Assembly (NCBI GenBank): GCA_963793005.1
Contig: CAWBYP010000002.1
Location: 1,054,001-1,118,000 of the forward strand
DNA length: 64,000 bases
Direction of reading: 5' to 3'
Source of the DNA: RPQJ01 sp963793005
GTDB taxonomy: Bacteria; Pseudomonadota; Gammaproteobacteria; Steroidobacterales; Steroidobacteraceae
In this document: positions 17,089 through 25,255 of the stretch, piece after piece
Layout of the letters: every line of letters starts with the position of its first letter
How positions within the stretch are numbered: position 1 is the stretch's first letter
The notes under the pieces: generated by a model
Databases searched by the model: none
What the model was told of the DNA's origin: nothing
Seen by the model: only the letters and a program-made list of their open reading frames with translations
Translations under genes and position numbers: made by a program

Positions 17089-18162
17089 TCAGGCGGCCAC
17101 GAAGCGCGCGACGCCGTCGCCGCCGACTTCGCACGCAAGCAGTCCATCGGTCCGCAGGTAGTTCAGGTGCGCGACCGCCTCCCCCATTGCCAGCATGCGG
17201 TGGAATCCGCGCAGCGGCCTGCCAAACATCACCGGCAGAAGCTCGAAGGCGGTGCGCGGCCCGGCGCAGGCCTCACGCAGCGACGCGAGTTGCTGAAGGT
17301 GGTGTGCCCGCAGGTCCGCGATGCGCCTGTGCAGCCCGCGGAAAGGACGGCCGTGCGACGGCAGCACCAGCGTGCCCGCGGGGCATTGCTCGAGCCGCTC
17401 GAGCGATGCAAGGAACTCACGGAGCGGATCCGCGTCGGGCCGGCTGGACAGCACGCTTACGTTTGGCGAGATGCTCGGCAGCACCTGGTCGCCACTTATC
17501 AGCAACCCGCCCGTCGAGTCGTGCAGGCAGAGGTGTCCGCGGCAGTGGCCGCCGGTCTCGACGATGCCCCACTGCCGGCCGCGCACCTCGAGCGTGCCGC
17601 CGTCCTGCGGCATCACCGTCAGCGAGGGGGCTCCGTCGAACCAGGAATCCCGGCTCTGTGCCGGGAACCTCGGCGGGGGTTCGCCGGCCTCGAGTCCGTG
17701 CAGCACCATGAATGCCTGCATCCGGTCGCCTACCTTCCCGGGATCCGCGGCGAGATAGTCCACGACCGAAGCGTGTGCCACGGCCGACATCCAGACCTCG
17801 GCGCCATGGCGCTGCTGCAGCCATCGCGCGAGCCCCATGTGATCCGGGTGGTCGTGAGTGATGAAGATCCGCTTCAGCCCTCGGTGTCCCACCACGGTGC
17901 GCTCCAGCAAGGCCCACGCGTCGCGACATGGATCGGCGGCCATGCCGGTGTCCACCAGCGTCCAGCCCTGCTCGTCCTCCATGAGCCACACGTTGATGTG
18001 CGCGAGTTCCATTGGCAGCGGGATGCGTGCCCACAGCAGGCCATCCGCGATCGGCACCACGTGGCCCGGTTCCGGTGTGGCCACGGCCAGGTATTCGAGT
18101 TCGCGCGGCGGCGACGGGTACTGCTCGCCCTCGTGGGTTATCGAGCCATGGTGTTTACTCAC
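17089..18162 (-). CDS. MBL-fold metallo-hydrolase, function unknown
   Basis: A 357-residue metallo-beta-lactamase-fold hydrolase. The metal motif HxHxDH is THDHPDHMG at residues 102-110 (His103, His105, Asp107, His108). Further ligands are in GGHCRGHLCLHD and SGDQVLPSISPNV. A C-terminal helical part ending in LNYLRTDGLLACEV resembles the winged-helix-like tail of LACTB2/glyoxalase-II-like hydrolases. Substrate unknown. It overlaps lnt by four bases, so it is read in the miaB...lnt transcript. This gene is not part of the standard E. coli order. Confidence 0.9.
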   Translation of the reverse strand: MSKHHGSITHEGEQYPSPPRELEYLAVATPEPGHVVPIADGLLWARIPLPMELAHINVWLMEDEQGWTLVDTGMAADPCRDAWALLERTVVGHRGLKRIFITHDHPDHMGLARWLQQRHGAEVWMSAVAHASVVDYLAADPGKVGDRMQAFMVLHGLEAGEPPPRFPAQSRDSWFDGAPSLTVMPQDGGTLEVRGRQWGIVETGGHCRGHLCLHDSTGGLLISGDQVLPSISPNVSVLSSRPDADPLREFLASLERLEQCPAGTLVLPSHGRPFRGLHRRIADLRAHHLQQLASLREACAGPRTAFELLPVMFGRPLRGFHRMLAMGEAVAHLNYLRTDGLLACEVGGDGVARFVAA

Positions 18163-19712
18163 CCGGACACCACGCGAGCGCTGCGACCGCGCCGGAATCC
18201 GGCGATCAGTCCGATCGCCAGCAGCGCGAGCACGGGCCAGTTGCCGGCCCGCAGGTACGGCGTGAATCCGGTCCGAGGCTCGACGGTGCCGCTGAGCACG
18301 CCCGGCTGGAACTGGGGCAGGCTGTCCATGACCCTGCCGTCAAAAGCGATCAGCGCCGTCACCCCGTCGTTGGTCGCGCGCAGCATCGGGCGTCCCGTTT
18401 CCAGCGAGCGCATCCGGCTGATGTCGAGGTGCTGGTGCGGCGCCGAGGAATCGCCGAACCATGCGTCGTTGGTGACGTTTACGAGCAGAGTGGATTCGCG
18501 CGCGAGCGGAAGCTGCTCGACGCCGTAGGCGTCCTCGTAGCAGATCGTCGGCGCGAGCGCTTCGCCACCCGCGACCAGCGGGCGCTGCGTCTCGGTGCCG
18601 GCCGCGAAATCCGAGTACGGAAGGTTCATCAGCCGCATCCAGTCACGGACTGCTGCGGGCACCGGAAAGAACTCCCCGAACGGCACCAGCCGGCGCTTGT
18701 AGTACCACTGCTCGCGTGGCGACCACGCGGCCATGGCGTTGTAATAGGCGCCGGACTGCGCGTCGCGACGCACCAGCCCGGTGACCAGCGACGATCCGCG
18801 TGACGTGGCCAGCGCGGTGACGTTATCGAGGTAGCCGCGGATTCCGCTCTCGAGCGACGGGATCGCGGATTCGGGCCACACGATGATTCCGGCGCCGAGG
18901 TGGGGAATGGTGAGCTCCAGGTAGAGGTTCATCGTGTTCTCGAGCTGGCCGGGCACCCACTTCATCGACTGTGGGACCGCCCCCTGCACCAGCGCGACCG
19001 TGACCTCGGTGCCTCGCGGTTGCGTCCACGCGATCCGACCCAGCGCCAGCGCGCATCCCCACGTGAGCAGCAATGCGACGACGGCCGCCGTGCGCGCCCG
19101 GCGGTTGCCCGTTACCAGCAATACCAGCGCGCCGGCCGTCACCGCGACTCCAAGGCTCACCAGGTAGACGCCGCCGATCGGCGCGTAGGCCGCGAGCGGC
19201 GTATCGAGCTGCGAATAGCCCAGCGCCAGCCACGGGAATCCGCTCAGGAACCAGCCGCGCACCCACTCTGTCAGCACCCAGCCCGCGGGCAGCAATGCCA
19301 GGAAGCGCAGCGGCCCGCCATCGCGTCCCCAGCGCGCGGCGGCATATCCGAGCAGCGCCGTGTAGCCGCCCATGATCGCCACCATGCCGAGCATGAGCAC
19401 CAGGGTGACCCAGACCGGGGCATGCCCGATCAGGTGGATGCTGTGGTACAGCCAGTACGTTCCGGCAAGAAACGTCCCGGCGGTGAACAGTAACCCGCGC
19501 CAGGCCGCCTCGCGCGGTGCAGCGCCCTCCCAGCACAGCATCAGGAACGCCGGGCACAGGAACGCGAGCGGCCACGCGCCGGCAGGCGCGAATGCGAACG
19601 CGAGCAGTGCACCGACCGGCAGTGAAAGCCAGCGCCCGTAGCTCTCCGTGAATGCGCGGAGCCGGGTCGCGGCGCGCGACCCCGGCGAGCCTGCTGCAGG
19701 TGGAGCGCTCAC
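18159..19712 (-). CDS. lnt: apolipoprotein N-acyltransferase
   Basis: Lnt N-acylates the lipid-modified cysteine of lipoproteins in the inner membrane, a step needed for Lol sorting of proteins such as LptE and the Ala-rich lipoproteins in this window. The 517-residue protein has six or more N-terminal membrane helices and a C-terminal periplasmic nitrilase-like domain. The triad is Glu281 (IIVWPESAIPSLE), Lys339 (YYKRRLVPFGE) and Cys391 (PTICYEDAYG). It follows corC by two bases; corC-lnt is a conserved pair. Confidence 0.97.
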   Translation of the reverse strand: MSAPPAAGSPGSRAATRLRAFTESYGRWLSLPVGALLAFAFAPAGAWPLAFLCPAFLMLCWEGAAPREAAWRGLLFTAGTFLAGTYWLYHSIHLIGHAPVWVTLVLMLGMVAIMGGYTALLGYAAARWGRDGGPLRFLALLPAGWVLTEWVRGWFLSGFPWLALGYSQLDTPLAAYAPIGGVYLVSLGVAVTAGALVLLVTGNRRARTAAVVALLLTWGCALALGRIAWTQPRGTEVTVALVQGAVPQSMKWVPGQLENTMNLYLELTIPHLGAGIIVWPESAIPSLESGIRGYLDNVTALATSRGSSLVTGLVRRDAQSGAYYNAMAAWSPREQWYYKRRLVPFGEFFPVPAAVRDWMRLMNLPYSDFAAGTETQRPLVAGGEALAPTICYEDAYGVEQLPLARESTLLVNVTNDAWFGDSSAPHQHLDISRMRSLETGRPMLRATNDGVTALIAFDGRVMDSLPQFQPGVLSGTVEPRTGFTPYLRAGNWPVLALLAIGLIAGFRRGRSARVVSG

Positions 19713-19714
19713 CG

Positions 19715-20575
19715 CTAGAGCGGAGCGGGCTTCAGTTCGAGGTCGCGCGGTGTCCGGACCCGCAGGGTCTCGATCCTGCGTCGGTCCGCGCGCAGCACCT
19801 CGATCTCGAACCCGCCGATCTCGAGCGACTCGCCGCGTCGCGGCAGGCGGCCGAGTTCGTGCAGCACCAGGCCGCCTATCGTGTCGAATTCCTCATCGGA
19901 GAAACGGGTGCCGAATGCCCGGTTGAACTCCTCGATCCGCGTCAGCGCCGGGACCGTGAACGTGCGCTCGGCTTCCTTGCGCATGCCCTCGCCTTCGTCC
20001 ACGTCGTACTCGTCGCCGATCTCGCCGACGATTTCCTCGAGCACGTCCTCGATCGTCAACAGCCCCGATACTCCGCCGTACTCGTCCACCACGATGGCCA
20101 TGTGGTTGTGGCTGACGCGGAACTCCTTGAGCAGCACGTTCAGCCGCTTGCTCTCGGGGATCAGTACCGCCGGCCGCAGGCACTCGCGGATGTCGAACGG
20201 CCCGTCGTCGCCCTGCGCGAAGTAGCGCAGCAGGTCCTTCGCGAGCAGGATCCCGGCGACCTCGTCGCGGTCCTCGCCCACCACCGGGAAACGCGAGTGT
20301 CCCGACTCGATGACGATGGGCAGGATGCCGTCCGGCGGTTCGTCGCGCTGGATCACGACCATCTGCGAGCGCGGCACCATGACGTCGCGCACCTGGGTCT
20401 CGGATACCTCCAGTACACCCTCGAGCATCGCGAGAACGTCGGCTTCGATCAGCCCGCGGTCGCGGGCGTCGCTGAGCACTTCCGCCAGCTGCTCGACGTC
20501 CCTGGGTTCCCCCGACAGCGATTCGACGAGGCGGCGCAGCCAGCTTCCTGCCGGACTTGAGGGATTCTGGGTCAT
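19715..20575 (-). CDS. corC: CorC/HlyC-type CBS-domain protein
   Basis: A 286-residue member of the CorC (YbeX) family, cytoplasmic proteins with paired CBS domains linked to magnesium/cobalt efflux. Visible parts are the helix VEQLAEVLSDARDRGLIEADV, given here as QLAEVLSDARDRGLIE; the first CBS block VRDVMVPRSQMVVI ... GHSRFPVVGEDRDEVAGIL; the second with MAIVVDEYGGVSGLLTIED; and the C-terminal CorC_HlyC ion-binding-type domain (FDTIGGLVLHELGRLP). No membrane segment is present, as in E. coli CorC. It overlaps ybeY by four bases. Confidence 0.95.
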   Translation of the reverse strand: MTQNPSSPAGSWLRRLVESLSGEPRDVEQLAEVLSDARDRGLIEADVLAMLEGVLEVSETQVRDVMVPRSQMVVIQRDEPPDGILPIVIESGHSRFPVVGEDRDEVAGILLAKDLLRYFAQGDDGPFDIRECLRPAVLIPESKRLNVLLKEFRVSHNHMAIVVDEYGGVSGLLTIEDVLEEIVGEIGDEYDVDEGEGMRKEAERTFTVPALTRIEEFNRAFGTRFSDEEFDTIGGLVLHELGRLPRRGESLEIGGFEIEVLRADRRRIETLRVRTPRDLELKPAPL

Positions 20576-21093
20576 CTGGCCTGGTCGATCACGGGGAGGT
20601 ACGGATTCTGATACCCGAATCCGCCGAGGATTTCCACTTCCAGCCGTTCCATCGCGCGCGCAGCGCGCGGCCGCTCGTGGTCAAGACCGTGCAGGTGCAG
20701 CACACCGTGCACCACCATGTGCGCCCAGTGCGCCACGCGCTCCTTGCGCTGCTCGCGCGCCTCCGCCGCGACGACGGCCGCACATATGACGAGGTCGCCG
20801 AGCAGACCACAGAGCGCGCATTCCTCGGCCGAGGCGGGGAAGGACAGCACGTTGGTCGGCTTGTCCTTGCCGCGGTAGCCGCGATTGAGGCGCCGGCTCT
20901 CCGCGGGGCCTACGACCCTTATGCCGAGGCGGCTCGCTGCAGGACCCCCACCGCGTGCGGGTCGACGCGGTCCGGCCAGCGCCGCGCGGTGCGCGGCCCG
21001 GGCCCAGCGCCCGAGCGCCGTGCGCGTCGGGACCCACGGCCGCACCGCCGCGAACTGCGCCTCTACCGCAAGCGAGGGCCGGTCGCCGCTCAA
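20572..21093 (-). CDS. ybeY: rRNA maturation endoribonuclease YbeY
   Basis: YbeY is a zinc-dependent endoribonuclease required for 16S rRNA 3'-end maturation and ribosome quality control. The 173-residue protein carries the three-histidine zinc motif HGVLHLHGLDHE and the conserved LNRGYRGKDKPTNVLSFP segment. It has a somewhat long, Arg/Ala-rich N-terminal half. It overlaps both corC and ybeZ by four bases, giving the invariant ybeZ-ybeY-corC order. Confidence 0.97.
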   Translation of the reverse strand: MSGDRPSLAVEAQFAAVRPWVPTRTALGRWARAAHRAALAGPRRPARGGGPAASRLGIRVVGPAESRRLNRGYRGKDKPTNVLSFPASAEECALCGLLGDLVICAAVVAAEAREQRKERVAHWAHMVVHGVLHLHGLDHERPRAARAMERLEVEILGGFGYQNPYLPVIDQAR

Positions 21094-22073
21094 GCCTCGG
21101 GCTCCTGTTCGTTCGATGCCCGTTCATAGGCCTGCACGATGCGCTGTACCAGCGGGTGGCGCACGACATCGCGTGCATTGAAGAACGTGAATGCGACGCC
21201 CTCGACGCCGCGCAGCACCTCGATCGAGTGCCTCAAGCCAGAACGCTGGTGGCGAGGGAGGTCGATCTGCGTGATGTCGCCAGTGACGACCGCACGTGAG
21301 CCGAAGCCAAGGCGAGTCAGGAACATCTTCATCTGCTCGACGGTCGTGTTCTGCGCTTCGTCGAGGATGATGAACGAGTCGTTCAACGAGCGGCCACGCA
21401 TGAAGGCCAGTGGCGCCACCTCGATCACCTGGCGTTCGATGTGACGCGCGACGCGATCGAATCCCATCATCTCGTAGAGCGCGTCGTACATGGGCCGCAG
21501 GTACGGGTCGACTTTCTGCGCGAGGTCGCCGGGCAGGAACCCGAGGCGCTCGCCGGCCTCGACCGCGGGACGGACCAGCACGATGCGCCGGACCGAACCC
21601 GACTGCAGCGCCTCCACCGCGCTCGCGACCGCCAGGTAGGTCTTGCCCGTGCCGGCAGGACCGATCCCGAAGGTAAGGTCGTTGCGGTGGATGTTTTCGA
21701 GGTACTGGCACTGGTTCGCACCGCGGCCACGCACTCCGCCGCGCTGGGTCTGTACCACGACCTCCCCGCCCTGGCCATGCGCCTGTTCGCCAGCCGCCGG
21801 AAAACCGAGTTCCTGCACGCACAGGTGCACGCGGCTCGCCGACATCGCTTCACTGGCCGACAACTCGAACATGCGCTTGAGGACGGCGACTGCGTTGTCC
21901 ACGGTTCCAGCTGCGCCGAAAACCTGCAGCTGGTGACCGCGCCGGCGCACCTCGACGCCGAGCCGCTCCTCGACGTGCCGCAGGTTCTGTTCCATCGGTC
22001 CGCTGAAATTGGCGAGTCGCGCATTGTCCGCTTCGTCCAGCGAGATCTCGCGCATCGAGACCTGGGCGCTCAA
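21090..22073 (-). CDS. ybeZ: PhoH-like ATPase YbeZ
   Basis: A 327-residue PhoH-family P-loop ATPase, thought to act with YbeY in RNA maturation. A KH-like N-terminal region (VEERLGVEVRRRGHQLQVFG) precedes the Walker A motif GPAGTGKT at residues 138-145. Walker B is FIILDEAQNTT. The conserved YLRPMYDALYEMMG segment lies between, and SGLRHSIEVLRGVEGVAFTF near the end. It overlaps miaB and ybeY by four bases each. Confidence 0.95.
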   Translation of the reverse strand: MSAQVSMREISLDEADNARLANFSGPMEQNLRHVEERLGVEVRRRGHQLQVFGAAGTVDNAVAVLKRMFELSASEAMSASRVHLCVQELGFPAAGEQAHGQGGEVVVQTQRGGVRGRGANQCQYLENIHRNDLTFGIGPAGTGKTYLAVASAVEALQSGSVRRIVLVRPAVEAGERLGFLPGDLAQKVDPYLRPMYDALYEMMGFDRVARHIERQVIEVAPLAFMRGRSLNDSFIILDEAQNTTVEQMKMFLTRLGFGSRAVVTGDITQIDLPRHQRSGLRHSIEVLRGVEGVAFTFFNARDVVRHPLVQRIVQAYERASNEQEPEA

Positions 22074-23416
22074 GCGATGCTCCGCGTGCCGTCGGCAGAC
22101 ACGACCCGCCCGCGCAGCGAATTGGCCATTGCCTCGGTGACGACGACATCCGTGAATCGATCCATCAACGAAGCCGGGCCGTCGAAGTTGACCCAGCGGT
22201 TGTTCCCGGTGCGCCCGGCCAGCTGCCGGGCATCGCGCCGCGCATTGCGCTCGACCAGCACGCGCTGCACCGACCCGACCATCGCGCGGCTGATTGCGCG
22301 TGCCTGTCCATCCACCAGTGCCTGCAGTCGCTCGAGACGGCGGTGCTTTTCGTCCAGCGTGACGTCGTCCGGCAGTGATGCGGCAGGCGTTCCGGGGCGG
22401 CGACTGTAGATGAAGCTGAAGCTCTGGTCGAAGCCCACTTCGGAAATAAGTTCGAGCGTTGCCTGGAAGTCACGCTCGGTCTCGCCGGGAAAGCCCACGA
22501 TGAAGTCGGAGGAGACGCTGATTCCCGGGCGCGCCTCCCGCAGCCGCCTGATCCTGTGCCGGTACTCGAGCGCCGTATGGCCGCGCTTCATCAGCGCGAG
22601 CACGCGATCCGAGCCGCTCTGCACTGGCAGGTGCAGGTAGCTCGCGAGCTGCGGCACGTCGCGATACGCCTCGATGAGGCTGTCGCGGAACTCGACCGGA
22701 TGCGAGGTCATGAAGCGTATACGCTCGATTCCCGGCACCTCAGCGACGAAATAGATCAGCGCGGCGAGGTCCGCCTGCCCGCCACCGTCGAGCCTGCCGC
22801 GGTACGCATTCACGTTCTGCCCGAGCAGCGTCACTTCGTGCACGCCCTGCCGTGCCAGGCAGCGGATCTCGTCCATCACCTGCCCGAGCGGCCGGCTCAC
22901 CTCTTCACCGCGCGTGTAAGGCACGACGCAGAACGTGCAGTACTTGCTGCAGCCCTCCATCACCGACACGAAGGCCGTCGCGCCGGTGGCGCGCGGCTCC
23001 GGCAGCCGGTCGAACTTCTCGATCTCCGGGAAACTGACGTCCACGACCGAGCGAGCGCCTCGCTTCACGGCGGCGATCATTTCCGGCAGCCGGTGCAGAG
23101 TCTGGGGTCCGAAGACCAGGTCCACGAACGGCGCGCGATCCGTGATGCCCTCGCCTTCCTGGCTGGCGACGCAACCGCCGACGCCGATGATGACTTCCGG
23201 GCGCTGCTGCTTGAGGCTTCGCCACTGGCCGAGCAGCGAGAACACCTTCTCCTGCGCCTTCTCGCGCACCGAACAGGTGTTGAGCAGCAGCAGGTCGGCC
23301 TGCGCCGCATCGTCGGTTGCTTCGTAGGCGCCGGACTCGCGCAGCACGTCCGCCATGCGGGCGGAGTCGTACTCGTTCATCTGGCAGCCGAAGGTTCTGA
23401 CGTGTACGAGAGGCAT
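22070..23416 (-). CDS. miaB: tRNA-2-methylthio-N6-dimethylallyladenosine synthase
   Basis: MiaB is a radical-SAM methylthiotransferase that modifies A37 of tRNAs reading UNN codons. The 448-residue protein has the N-terminal iron-sulfur cysteines Cys11 (TFGCQMNEYDS), Cys48 (LLNTCSVREKA) and Cys82 (GVGGCVA). The radical-SAM CxxxCxxC is at residues 156-163 (CSKYCTFC). A C-terminal TRAM domain includes GRTGNNRWVNFDG. It starts 18 bases after ssb on the same strand and leads the miaB-ybeZ-ybeY-corC-lnt string. Confidence 0.97.
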   Translation of the reverse strand: MPLVHVRTFGCQMNEYDSARMADVLRESGAYEATDDAAQADLLLLNTCSVREKAQEKVFSLLGQWRSLKQQRPEVIIGVGGCVASQEGEGITDRAPFVDLVFGPQTLHRLPEMIAAVKRGARSVVDVSFPEIEKFDRLPEPRATGATAFVSVMEGCSKYCTFCVVPYTRGEEVSRPLGQVMDEIRCLARQGVHEVTLLGQNVNAYRGRLDGGGQADLAALIYFVAEVPGIERIRFMTSHPVEFRDSLIEAYRDVPQLASYLHLPVQSGSDRVLALMKRGHTALEYRHRIRRLREARPGISVSSDFIVGFPGETERDFQATLELISEVGFDQSFSFIYSRRPGTPAASLPDDVTLDEKHRRLERLQALVDGQARAISRAMVGSVQRVLVERNARRDARQLAGRTGNNRWVNFDGPASLMDRFTDVVVTEAMANSLRGRVVSADGTRSIA

Positions 23417-23434
23417 GGGCCGGATCAGGCGGCC

Positions 23435-23902
23435 TCAGAACGGGATGTCGTCGTCGAAGGAGTCTTCGCGCCCCGGCGCCGACGAGGTCGCGGTCTCGGC
23501 CTGGTCGCCGGCGCCACTCGCTGCACGCGGCGCAGAGCGCGATTCGGTTCCGGCACCGCCGCCGCCACGACTGCCGAGCATCTGCATCTCGTTGGCGATC
23601 ACCTCGGTCGAATAGCGGTCCCGGCCTTCCTTGTCCTGCCACTTGCGCGTACGGAGCCTGCCCTCGAGGTAGACCTGCGAGCCCTTGCGCAGGTACTCGG
23701 CAGCGATCTCCGCGAGGCGATCGTACATGACCACGCTGTGCCACTCGGTCTGCTCGCGCTGCTCGCCGGTCTGCTTGTCCTTCCAGCTCTCCGAGGTGGC
23801 GACGCGCAGGTTGGTGACAGCCTTGCCGCTCGGCATGTAGCGGGTCTCCGGGTCCTGCCCGAGATTGCCGACGATGATGACCTTGTTGATACCGCGTGCC
23901 AT
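23435..23902 (-). CDS. ssb: single-stranded DNA-binding protein
   Basis: SSB binds and protects single-stranded DNA in replication and repair. The start ATG at 23902 (MARGINKVIIVGNLGQDPE) gives 155 residues; a start three codons earlier is unlikely. The OB-fold (about residues 1-110) has the usual TEWHSVVMYDRLAEIA and GSQVYLEGRLRTRKWQDKEG. A Gly/Ser/Ala-rich linker follows, ending in the acidic partner-binding tip DDDIPF. uvrA lies near by on the other strand, as in many gammaproteobacteria, here with an MFS gene between. Confidence 0.97.
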   Translation of the reverse strand: MARGINKVIIVGNLGQDPETRYMPSGKAVTNLRVATSESWKDKQTGEQREQTEWHSVVMYDRLAEIAAEYLRKGSQVYLEGRLRTRKWQDKEGRDRYSTEVIANEMQMLGSRGGGGAGTESRSAPRAASGAGDQAETATSSAPGREDSFDDDIPF

Positions 23903-23968
23903 GGCGCCCACCTGCGTGTAAAGGAATGAAATCTTACGCCACGGGGCTGCCGCGGCGGAAACCGTGAA

Positions 23969-25255
23969 TCAGGCGGATCCGCCCTGAAATGGCCGCTCCC
24001 TGCCTGCCAGGGCTATGGCGGCCCAGGCCGCGGCCACGACCGCGCTTCCGACGAATACGCCAGACAGGCCGAACCGGCCTAGCAGCAGGCCGCCAATCGC
24101 GCCCCCACCAAAGGCGCCGAGGAACTGCGCCGTGGCGAATATCCCCAGCGCCGCGCCGCGATCCGCACCCGGGGCGGCCAGCGTGAGGAGTGCCGGGAGC
24201 CGGGCCTCGAGATAATTGAACGCCGCGAAAAACAGCGTGAAGGCCGCGAGCACCGGCCACAGCTCGGCATGGTCGAAGCCGAGCAGCCCCTGCGCCAGCG
24301 AGACCAGCAGTACCGCAAATACGAACACCGGGAGGCTGCGGCTGCCGCGCTCGGTCACCAGGATCAGTGGAACCGTACCGGCCAGCGACACCACGAATAC
24401 GCCCAGATACACCTTCCAGTGCCCGGCCGCTGCAATTGCGAGGTCGCCGACCAGCACCTGGGGAACGGCGATGAAGGTCGCTGTCATGATGAAGTGCAGG
24501 GCGAACACCCCGGCGTACAGCGGCCGTAGCGAGGGGCGAACCAGCATTTCCGCCAGCGCCGAAAGCTCCCGCGACTCGGCGCCGCCGGTGGTCGCCGGTT
24601 CGACCGGCACCGCAAGGTGCAACATCGCGAGGCCGGCAAGAGCCAGCGCCATCATGACCAGGAATATGCCGGGCACCCCGATCGCCGCATCGAGCACGGG
24701 GGCCAGCACCAGGGCCAGCACGAAAGACATCCCGATGCTGATGCCGACAAATGCCATCGCCCGGGTGCGAACTTCGGCGCGCGTGAGGTCGGCCAGCAGC
24801 GCCGTCACCGCCGCGGATACCGCTCCCGCTCCCTGCACGCAACGGGCGACAATCAGCCCGGCGACGCTGTGGACGAACACGCCGATCAACGAGCCCGCAG
24901 CAAACAGCAGCAGCCCCGCGGTAATGACCCGCTTGCGACCATAACGGTCCGACCAGCGCCCGAACTGGATCTGCAGCAGCGCCTGGGTCAGTCCGTAGGC
25001 GCCCATGGCGAGGCCCAGCATTTCCGGGGAATAGTCCGGAAGCGTTCGCGCATACAGCGCGAGCACCGGGAGCAGCAGGAACAGCCCCAGCATGCGGGTC
25101 GCGTAGATGGCTGCAAGCGCGCCGACCGAGCGGCGCTCGATCGGCGTGAGCGCCGGCCTGGATGATTCGTCGCGGATAGTGATTGGCGTAGTCCCGTGGG
25201 GTCGGCATATATTAGCAGGCTGCCCGCCAGTCGTCGGAATCCGGACCCCTGCCAT
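23969..25255 (-). CDS. major facilitator superfamily transporter (start uncertain)
   Basis: A 12-helix MFS permease, probably drug or solute/proton antiport; substrate unknown. From ATRMLGLFLLLPVLALYA onward it matches the YajR/PA4233-like transporters often found between ssb and uvrA. The MFS signature between helices 2 and 3 is FGRWSDRYGRKRVI, and a large hydrophobic second half ends at ALAGRERPFQ. The family usually has only 15-25 residues before the first helix. In this frame there is no ATG, GTG or TTG at the expected place (about 25180-25210). The only in-frame ATG before helix 1 is at 25255, overlapping head-on the uvrA ATG. A one-base frame shift to an ATG at 25208 is an alternative (see findings). 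Confidence 0.88.
   Translation of the reverse strand: MAGVRIPTTGGQPANICRPHGTTPITIRDESSRPALTPIERRSVGALAAIYATRMLGLFLLLPVLALYARTLPDYSPEMLGLAMGAYGLTQALLQIQFGRWSDRYGRKRVITAGLLLFAAGSLIGVFVHSVAGLIVARCVQGAGAVSAAVTALLADLTRAEVRTRAMAFVGISIGMSFVLALVLAPVLDAAIGVPGIFLVMMALALAGLAMLHLAVPVEPATTGGAESRELSALAEMLVRPSLRPLYAGVFALHFIMTATFIAVPQVLVGDLAIAAAGHWKVYLGVFVVSLAGTVPLILVTERGSRSLPVFVFAVLLVSLAQGLLGFDHAELWPVLAAFTLFFAAFNYLEARLPALLTLAAPGADRGAALGIFATAQFLGAFGGGAIGGLLLGRFGLSGVFVGSAVVAAAWAAIALAGRERPFQGGSA
25183..25213 (+). promoter_or_regulatory. weak candidate promoter for uvrA
   Basis: TTGGCG (25183-25188) and TATATT (25208-25213) face uvrA with a longer than ideal 19-base spacer. This would start transcription about 34 bases before the uvrA ATG. 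The element lies inside the N-terminal frame of the MFS gene if that gene starts at 25255. I see no certain LexA-type CTG-N10-CAG palindrome here. Confidence 0.3.

Noticed and set aside
15877..18528. 883-codon plus-strand frame opposite leuS, the MBL gene and lnt
   Set aside because: Antisense shadow crossing three real genes.
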